DNA from: Streptococcus equinus
Lineage (GTDB): Bacteria > Bacillota > Bacilli > Lactobacillales > Streptococcaceae
Direction: 5' to 3'
DNA: 64,000 bases
Assembly: GCF_900104225.1 (NCBI RefSeq)
Contig: NZ_FNJK01000002.1
Coordinates: forward strand, 425,280 to 489,279
Part shown: positions 58,293 through 64,000 of the stretch, piece by piece
Numbering within the stretch: position 1 is the first letter of the stretch
How the letters are laid out: the number at the start of each line of letters is the position of its first letter
The notes under the pieces: generated by a model
The model's database searches: none
Seen by the model: only the letters and a program-made list of their open reading frames with translations
Told to the model about the DNA's origin: nothing
Position numbers and translations under genes: made by a program

Positions 58293-59858
58293 ATGGCTTT
58301 TGAAAGTTTGACAGAACGCCTTCAAGGGGTTTTTAAAAATATTCGTGGAAAGAAAAAACTCTCTGAAAAGGATGTTCAAGAAGTAACCAAAGAGATTCGT
58401 CTTGCTTTGCTTGAAGCTGACGTTGCTCTTCCAGTTGTTAAGACTTTCATCAAACGTGTACGCGAACGTGCGGTTGGTCACGAAATCATTGATACCCTTG
58501 ACCCAACACAACAAATCGTAAAAATCGTTAACGAAGAATTAACAGAAATCCTTGGTTCTGAAACAGCTGAACTTGAAAAATCACCTAAAATTCCAACAAT
58601 CATTATGATGGTCGGGCTTCAAGGTGCTGGTAAAACAACATTTGCTGGTAAATTGGCTAACAAGCTGATCAAAGAAGAAAATGCTCGTCCAATGATGATT
58701 GCTGCCGATATCTATCGTCCAGCGGCCATCGATCAGTTGAAAACACTTGGTAGCCAAATCAATGTTCCAGTCTTTGATATGGGCACTGATCATTCAGCCG
58801 TTGAAATCGTGACAAATGGTTTGGCACAAGCCAAAGAAAACCACAACGATTACGTTATCATCGATACGGCTGGTCGTTTGCAAATTGATGAAAAACTCAT
58901 GGAAGAACTCCGTGATGTTAAAGCTCTTGCGAAACCAAATGAAATTCTTTTGGTTGTTGATAGCATGATTGGTCAAGAAGCTGCCAATGTCGCTGATGAA
59001 TTCAACAAACAATTGGATATCACAGGGGTTGTCTTGACTAAGATTGATGGTGATACTCGTGGTGGTGCGGCACTCTCAATTCGTGAAATCACTGGTAAAC
59101 CAATTAAATTCACTGGTACTGGGGAAAAAATCACTGATATTGAAACATTCCACCCAGATCGTATGTCAAGCCGTATCCTTGGTATGGGTGACCTGCTTAC
59201 ATTGATTGAAAAAGCCAGCCAAGAATACGATGAAAAACGTTCAATGGAACTCGCAGAAAAAATGCGTGAAAATACCTTTGATTTCAACGATTTCATCGAA
59301 CAACTTGACCAAGTTCAAAATATGGGGCCGATGGAAGACTTGATTAAAATGATTCCTGGTATGGCTAACAACCCAGCTCTTAAGAACTTCAAGGTTGATG
59401 AAAAAGCTGTCGCTCGTAAACGTGCTATCGTGTCATCAATGACACCAGAAGAACGTGAAAATCCTGATTTGCTTAACCCAAGCCGTCGCCGTCGTATCGC
59501 AGCTGGTTCAGGAAACAGCTTTGTCGAAGTTAACAAATTCATCAAAGATTTCAACCAAGCTAAACAAATGATGCAAGGTGTCATGTCTGGCGATATGGAA
59601 AAAATGATGAAGAAAATGGGTATCAACCCAAATAACCTTCCTAAAAACATGCCAAACGGCATGGACATGTCATCACTTGAAGGCATGATGGGCGGAAACG
59701 GAATGCCAGACCTATCAGCGCTCGGTGGAGATATGGACCTTAGCCAAATGATGGGTGGCGGATTCAAAGGTAAAATCGGCGAATTTGCCATGAAACAATC
59801 AATGAAACGCATGGCAAACAAAATGAAAAAAGCTAAGAAAAAACGTAATAAAAAATAA
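58293..59858 (+). CDS. ffh: Signal recognition particle protein Ffh
   Basis: This 521-residue SRP GTPase has an N domain, G domain (GLQGAGKTTFAGKLA, DTAGRLQID, TKIDGDTRGG) and Met-rich M domain (GNSFVEVNKFIKDFNQAKQMM and many Met-Gly repeats) that binds 4.5S RNA and signal peptides. AGGAG precedes the ATG. Codon use is of the highly expressed type. It is essential for membrane protein targeting. A terminator follows. Confidence 0.98.
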   Translation: MAFESLTERLQGVFKNIRGKKKLSEKDVQEVTKEIRLALLEADVALPVVKTFIKRVRERAVGHEIIDTLDPTQQIVKIVNEELTEILGSETAELEKSPKIPTIIMMVGLQGAGKTTFAGKLANKLIKEENARPMMIAADIYRPAAIDQLKTLGSQINVPVFDMGTDHSAVEIVTNGLAQAKENHNDYVIIDTAGRLQIDEKLMEELRDVKALAKPNEILLVVDSMIGQEAANVADEFNKQLDITGVVLTKIDGDTRGGAALSIREITGKPIKFTGTGEKITDIETFHPDRMSSRILGMGDLLTLIEKASQEYDEKRSMELAEKMRENTFDFNDFIEQLDQVQNMGPMEDLIKMIPGMANNPALKNFKVDEKAVARKRAIVSSMTPEERENPDLLNPSRRRRIAAGSGNSFVEVNKFIKDFNQAKQMMQGVMSGDMEKMMKKMGINPNNLPKNMPNGMDMSSLEGMMGGNGMPDLSALGGDMDLSQMMGGGFKGKIGEFAMKQSMKRMANKMKKAKKKRNKK

Positions 59859-59869
59859 AGCTTAATAGC

Positions 59870-59898
59870 AAAAGGTCGCGGATTCCGCGGCTTTTTTG
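59870..59898 (+). terminator. Terminator of ffh
   Basis: AGGTCGCGG and CCGCGGCTT pair around ATT and are followed by TTTTTGG. Confidence 0.72.
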
Positions 59899-59926
59899 GT
59901 TTGTTTCTGAAAACTGTTTCAAATTA

Positions 59927-59935
59927 TGTTATAAT
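59927..59935 (+). promoter_or_regulatory. Extended -10 promoter of the second LXG locus
   Basis: TGTTATAAT is a consensus extended -10, 36 bases before the LXG gene start, which has GGGAGAG as ribosome site. Confidence 0.6.
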
Positions 59936-59971
59936 GATTAGAAAAAATCGGTTAAATTTTGGGAGAGATTT

Positions 59972-61522
59972 ATGAAGATTAAGATGAGCGAGGTCATAGC
60001 GCAACGCGATAGCCTCAAAAGCTCTATCAGCCAAACAAAGAGTCAACTATCAAGTGCCAAGAAAAAACTAAAAAGCGCAGCCAATTCAGAGGCTCTAAAA
60101 GGTGACGTTAAAGATGCGATTGATAATAAAATCAATAACTACCAAGTGCCTTTGCTGACGAATTATGTGAATAGCTTGGATGTTATGGCATAGGGCTATG
60201 ACAATCTCATCAGCACTTTTAAGAGTATTGTTAGCGAAAACAGCGATAGCGCTATCGTTGATACGGACGTTTTGCAGCAGATGGTAGATCAATTCGATTC
60301 ACCGCTAGAGCAGTTAAAAACTAGCTCAGATGCCATTAACAAGGCTATTGATGAAGTCGCAGACATTGTCGCACTGATCAAAGTGACAACAGACGATGCC
60401 GTCTCAGAATTCAAAGGTGGCAAAAAAGTCCTTACCAACACCATCAAGGACATGGGGATTTTTAATAATACTGTCTTTACAAGCGAAGTAGGCGATGTTT
60501 TAGACGAACAGAACACGCAAATCAGTAGTTTGTCAGACCTAGGTAGCAGCTCATATACAAGCAAAAAAGCTAAGAACTTTTACAAGAAAACAGACTTCAA
60601 AACGGAAGTTAAAGAAGCTAATCTGGTCATCAAAGATAAGAATAGAAAAGCTAGACTTAAGAGTGATTTAGCCAAAGAACTTCAAGTTTCAAAATATAGT
60701 GGCTATATGAACTTATCAGGTGCAAGGGCACTTGAGGCAGCTATGCCAATTACATTAACTTGGCAAAAAGGTGCTAAAATTAATAAAACTTTATCTAAAC
60801 CAGGTGGTCCAAGTGAGAAAGATTTAGAAAACATCGGTGTAGGAATCAAGGAAGATAAAGAAATTCTCTTATATGATAACCTGTATGGTTATGCCAAATG
60901 TACTTTTGAAAGCTCAGCATCAATCAAAGGAAAGGTTGCTTTTACTTTTAATAACTCTGGGCTAAATAGCGTAAAATCAGGTGATACTAATTTAAAAAAC
61001 GGTGAAATAACCTTACCAGTTTCTGGGTCAGCTATAGAAAATTATCCATCATACGATGTTACTGCAACTTCTAAGGGAATCGCTGGTGTATCAGGCAGTA
61101 TCGGAAATGAAAAGTCTAAGACAACATATGGTGTTAAGTATATCAATGGCGCTCTGGCAGCCTATACCAGCAATGAATCAAACTTCACCTTACCTCAAGA
61201 AAATAGAAACGGAGTCCCTAACCTAAAAGAAAAAGTCACTTTCGAACAAGGACAATATCTGAGAGATGGTGGGGATGGACCACATTTAACTAAGTATGAT
61301 TATTGGGTGGAAAAGGGGAATCTTGAATCAGCTGGTGAGATAATGAAACGTGAAGCAACCAAAAGTTTGGAGATTGGTGTTATGGCTGTTGCAACAGTGG
61401 CTGTTGGAGCGTTTGTAGTATCCACATTTGGTATCGGTGGTCTAGCAGTTGGAGGTTTAGCTGGAGGGGCGCTAGGACTTGGGTCAAGTGTTAATCATAA
61501 GGAGAAAAAGAATGAAGAATAA
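59972..61522 (+). pseudogene. LXG-domain toxin interrupted by one in-frame amber codon
   Basis: The frame runs from ATG 59972 to TAA 61520, broken only by TAG at 60191-60193 (VMA-stop-GYDNLISTFKSIVSENSD). Without it the product would be about 516 residues: an LXG helical domain (about 1-220, starting MKIKMSEVIAQRDSLKSSIS), a beta-rich middle (KEILLYDNLYGYAK... to FEQGQYLRDGG) and a hydrophobic Gly-rich tip (VAVGAFVVSTFGIGGLAVGG) suggesting a membrane-active toxin. Restart at 60272 is possible but would lose half the LXG domain. The immunity gene overlaps its end. Confidence 0.8.
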
Positions 61523-62288
61523 ATTTCAAGAGTGGATAGTTAGACAAAAAGTAGAGTTAGTTTTTAATTTACCAAAAATTAATTTTATTTTATTGATGAT
61601 ACCAATTTTATGGTGTATTTATCAATTTTTACAAGAGCAAAAAGATAGTATGAAAATATTATTATTGATAGTGATTTCCATTTTAGCATTATGGGGGATT
61701 TTTATTAATAATTTAATAAGGAAATCTGTCTACTTAATGCTATATGAAAAAATTGATTCACAAAAATTTGTAAACTATTTTAGCTATGCCTACTCCCATA
61801 CGCCTGTAGGTCAGAGAAAAAAGATAAATTGTTATTGCCTGTTTAGTAAAGCACAAGTAGCTTTTTTACGTGGTAACTTTGAAGAATCATTGCAATTACT
61901 AACTCAATTAAAAAACAATGAGGTATTTTCATCAAGCAGTGAGACTCTTAAAGAAAATCAATTATACTACGAATTTTTAAATTATTGTAAATTATCTCAG
62001 TTTGAAAATGCTGAAATTCTTTTAGATAAGCTACCTAAAGAGTATAAAGAAAGTTCAAAATTTATTTTGAAAGTTTTAAAAGGCAACGTAAGCGACTATG
62101 TTTTTGAGTCTGAACCACGTACAAAGTTAGTGAAGATTGGGAGATGTTATTACCAAGCACTTAATTTTTTAAATGCTGACAATAAGCCCGCTGCCAAAGC
62201 AAAATTCCAAGAAATTGCCAATGAAAATCCGGAGCTTTTCTATGTTCGTGAGGCTAAGAAATATTTGGAGGAGTTAGATAATGAATAG
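61512..62288 (+). CDS. Probable immunity protein of the second LXG toxin
   Basis: This 258-residue protein has two hydrophobic segments near the N-terminus (NFILLMIPILWCIYQFL and ILLLIVISILALWGIFI), then a helical TPR-like region (FSKAQVAFLRGNFEESLQLL, ENAEILLDKLPKEY). I use ATG 61512, overlapping the toxin stop by 11 bases, with AAGGAG upstream. A paralogue at 63291 has a different N-terminal part but the same C-terminal block. Immunity is inferred from position, membrane anchoring and co-duplication with the toxin tip. Confidence 0.68.
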   Translation: MKNKFQEWIVRQKVELVFNLPKINFILLMIPILWCIYQFLQEQKDSMKILLLIVISILALWGIFINNLIRKSVYLMLYEKIDSQKFVNYFSYAYSHTPVGQRKKINCYCLFSKAQVAFLRGNFEESLQLLTQLKNNEVFSSSSETLKENQLYYEFLNYCKLSQFENAEILLDKLPKEYKESSKFILKVLKGNVSDYVFESEPRTKLVKIGRCYYQALNFLNADNKPAAKAKFQEIANENPELFYVREAKKYLEELDNE

Positions 62289-62394
62289 AGAGCATTTGCC
62301 AATTGGGACTGTCGTTCGTGTAATGTTCTATAATATTTCAAAAAAATATCAAAAATGTCGACTGAGAATATTCAAAATTATCAGTTTCGTATAA
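62281..62394 (+). pseudogene. Truncated DUF4176-like fragment
   Basis: The 37-codon frame starts MNREHLPIGTVVRV, like the N-terminus of small DUF4176 proteins common in type VII toxin loci, then continues with sequence unlike that family and stops. It overlaps the immunity gene stop (ATGAATAG). It is probably the remnant left by a recombination or deletion. Confidence 0.4.
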
Positions 62395-62637
62395 AACTGT
62401 TCATGTTTTTGCTTATAAATATTTATGTTATTGGTGCTATATTTTTGCTTAGTAAGGAGATGATATTTGCGTTTTTGGGGATTAACTATTGCGATGATTG
62501 CTTCTATAACCCTTTATGTATTAATAGCTGCTGCTTTAATAAAGGGAGTTTACATGATTTTAACTGATGCCTTATTTCCAGAGCGTTATCTTAAAGCATT
62601 AGATGAAATTTCATCATACAAACATCAAGAAAAATAA
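62355..62637 (+). pseudogene. Small two-helix membrane protein, apparently frameshifted
   Basis: One frame from 62355 encodes MSTENIQNYQFRIKLFMFLL and a hydrophobic helix, then degrades to a Cys-rich tail (ending 62567). A second frame, from TTG 62467 (AAGGAGA 7 bases upstream) to 62637, encodes LRFWGLTIAMIASITLYVLI and a charged tail ending SSYKHQEK. Joined near the T5-G4 run at 62472-62480 they would form one 2-helix protein of about 93 residues. Alternatively 62467-62637 is a separate 56-residue gene. Confidence 0.45.
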
Positions 62638-63301
62638 AGAAATTCTCTTATATGATAATCTGTATGGTTACGCAAAATATACTTTTGAAACGTCAGTTTC
62701 CAACAAAGGAAAAGTTGCCTTTACTTTTAGTCAATCAGGATTGGATAGTGTGACATCTGGAAATACCACTTTAACTAAAAAAGGTGAACTAAATTTACCA
62801 GTTTCTGGTTCTGCTTTAGAAGGACATCCATCATATGATGTTAGTGCTAATGCTAAGGGGGTTAGCGGCATATCAGGAAGCATCGGAAATGATAAATCAA
62901 AAACAACCTATGGTGTTAAGTATATTAATGGGGCATTAGCTGCTTACACAAGTAACCAATCGAATTTCGCATTGCCACAACAAGCCACAAACGATGTAGC
63001 GACCCTAAAAGAAAAAGTCACTTTCGAACAAGGCCAATACCTGAGAGATGGTGGGGGAAAAACGAGAGGTCCAGAGTGGTCGGATATAAAGACTTCTTTT
63101 TCTAATGCTACGGATACAACAGTAAAAACTGCAAAAAGTACAGGTGACTTTGTTTGGAATCATTTTGGTGAAATTGCAGTTGGAATACTTGTTGGTGCTG
63201 TGATTGGTGCAGGTATTATTTTAGCTTCACCTGAATTACTTGTAGGTGGAGCAATAAGTTTGGTTATAGAGAATAATGAGGTTTCAAATAATGAAAGATA
63301 A
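62603..63301 (+). CDS. Orphan LXG toxin C-terminal cassette
   Basis: This region matches the C-terminal part of the upstream LXG protein from KEILLYDNLYGYAK to FEQGQYLRDGG, then diverges into a different tip (GKTRGPEWSDIKTSFSNATD..., with hydrophobic IAVGILVGAVIGAGIILA). It has no LXG domain. The only start, ATG 62603, lies inside the preceding frame without a ribosome site, so it is probably silent until recombined onto an LXG N-terminus. Its end overlaps the next gene by 11 bases. Confidence 0.72.
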   Translation: MKFHHTNIKKNKEILLYDNLYGYAKYTFETSVSNKGKVAFTFSQSGLDSVTSGNTTLTKKGELNLPVSGSALEGHPSYDVSANAKGVSGISGSIGNDKSKTTYGVKYINGALAAYTSNQSNFALPQQATNDVATLKEKVTFEQGQYLRDGGGKTRGPEWSDIKTSFSNATDTTVKTAKSTGDFVWNHFGEIAVGILVGAVIGAGIILASPELLVGGAISLVIENNEVSNNER

Positions 63302-64000
63302 GTATGTACAGAAGTTAAGCAAAAAGAGTGGAAAAGAAATTGTTGTTGGTATCAAAAAAATGCAGTATTTTTTGTTTGCATTATTAATAATACTAGCACT
63401 TGTAGGAATTTATTGGTATAGCATAACACTAAATAGTGATAATAAAAATTTTACAAATATTATTTTTATATTTATGATTATGATTGCTTTCCTTATTTTT
63501 GCCTTTTTTCTTTGCTTTAGTAGGATTTTATCATCTATTATTGACTTTGTTTTTTATGAACAGATTGATTTTGAAAAATATTTAGAAATATTGGATATTT
63601 TATATAAAATAGAGAAAAATAAAAAGATAAAAAAAGAATATTTTCAAATTAATCGATTTGGTATGGGACAAGTAGAATATTTTTCTGGGAACTTTGAAAA
63701 AAGTTTACATATTCTCGAGAGAATCGATCTTTCTAAGGTGACATTAAGGCATCGCGATTTTTATCAGAATAGTATTCTTTATTTTAAATGTCTCAACTAT
63801 ATAATGTTAAAAGATGTTAAAAAAGTTGAAGAGATGCATCAATCATTTAGAACTAATTCTAGAGAAAACTCTGTACAAAATATTTTGGAAATTATAAAAG
63901 GCAACGTAAGCGACTATGTTTTTGAGTCTGAACCACGTACAAAGTTAGTGAAGATTGGGAGATGTTATTACCAAGCACTTAATTATTTAAATGCTAATGA
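63291..64000 (+). CDS. Second immunity paralogue (cut by right edge)
   Basis: This frame starts at ATG 63291 (MKDKYVQKLSKKSGKEIVVG) and is open to the window end, giving at least 236 residues. It has two hydrophobic segments (FLFALLIILALVGIYWY and NIIFIFMIMIAFLIFAFFL) and a TPR-like helical part. Its C-terminal block (KGNVSDYVFESEPRTKLVK...) is the same as in the gene at 61512, with 90 identical bases (62077-62166 and 63895-63984). It presumably protects against the orphan tip at 62603. It overlaps the cassette stop as in copy 1. Confidence 0.68.
   Translation, partial: MKDKYVQKLSKKSGKEIVVGIKKMQYFLFALLIILALVGIYWYSITLNSDNKNFTNIIFIFMIMIAFLIFAFFLCFSRILSSIIDFVFYEQIDFEKYLEILDILYKIEKNKKIKKEYFQINRFGMGQVEYFSGNFEKSLHILERIDLSKVTLRHRDFYQNSILYFKCLNYIMLKDVKKVEEMHQSFRTNSRENSVQNILEIIKGNVSDYVFESEPRTKLVKIGRCYYQALNYLNAN

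Larger units (their letters stand above)
60855..64000 (+). repeat. Tandem toxin-tip/immunity duplication, unit about 1.8 kb
   Basis: Toxin-tip and immunity sequences recur with an offset of about 1779 bases (60855 to 62634) at the toxin end and 1818 bases (62077 to 63895) at the immunity end. The shared blocks flank regions that differ between copies. The array may continue past the right edge. Confidence 0.8.

Overview
The window looks like low-GC Firmicute chromosome from a Streptococcus, most likely the bovis/equinus/gallolyticus branch; the genus is a firm call and the branch is a guess. The evidence is the guaA gene, the ylxM-ffh pair, a pyruvate/acetoin dehydrogenase operon whose E3 carries a lipoyl domain, an Rgg regulator beside a secreted GH70 glucosyltransferase, a cytoplasmic GH13 amylase with a cre box, and two LXG-type (type VII secreted) toxin loci. 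I found no rRNA, tRNA, CRISPR array or insertion sequence.

Layout. 1-2.9 kb: a heterodimeric ABC exporter, cut at the left edge. 3-5.2 kb: amylase and a VTT-family membrane protein on the minus strand. 5.5-10.7 kb: the four-gene 2-oxoacid dehydrogenase operon. 10.9-16.7 kb: an EamA exporter divergent from a MocR-type regulator, lipoate ligase (which can charge the lipoyl domains of the upstream complex), a MATE exporter and a zinc-type macrodomain protein. 16.8-19.5 kb: a reactive-sulfur module with a CstR-like repressor, two rhodaneses and a CoA-disulfide reductase, with matching palindromes in both divergent promoters. 19.6-24.7 kb: HD hydrolase, acetyltransferase, guaA, two copies of a structured RNA repeat, a NUDIX hydrolase, and a LytTR regulator with its membrane partner. 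24.7-31.9 kb: TetR plus a DUF422-like membrane protein, MarR plus MATE, and a run of membrane proteases, a hydrolase and a methyltransferase. 32.1-39.8 kb: rgg-gtf, another CPBP protease and a MATE exporter. 39.9-40.9 kb: dhaL-dhaM without dhaK.

Accessory part. 41-45.1 kb is an LXG toxin module: two small LXG-partner genes, a 547-residue LXG protein and three tandem paralogous membrane-anchored proteins that are probably immunity proteins. 45.2-47.9 kb is an SOS-like mutagenesis operon (HdiR/LexA-like repressor, small ORF, UmuC-type polymerase, YolD-like protein) behind a perfect 10+10 bp inverted repeat. 48-56.9 kb is a defence block: an AbiH-family gene and a type I restriction system hsdM-hsdS-hsdR, followed by an inverted tyrosine recombinase and a silent inverted hsdS fragment. 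Inverted repeats shared with hsdS suggest it is phase-variable. Core genes gntR, ylxM and ffh follow.

From 59.97 kb to the right edge lies a second LXG locus. Its N-terminal half carries one in-frame amber codon. Downstream is a second, orphan toxin C-terminus and a second immunity paralogue, arranged as a tandem unit of about 1.8 kb, which looks like a reservoir for toxin-tip switching. No type VII secretion machinery genes (EssC, EsaA and others) are present in the window, so both LXG loci would depend on apparatus encoded elsewhere.
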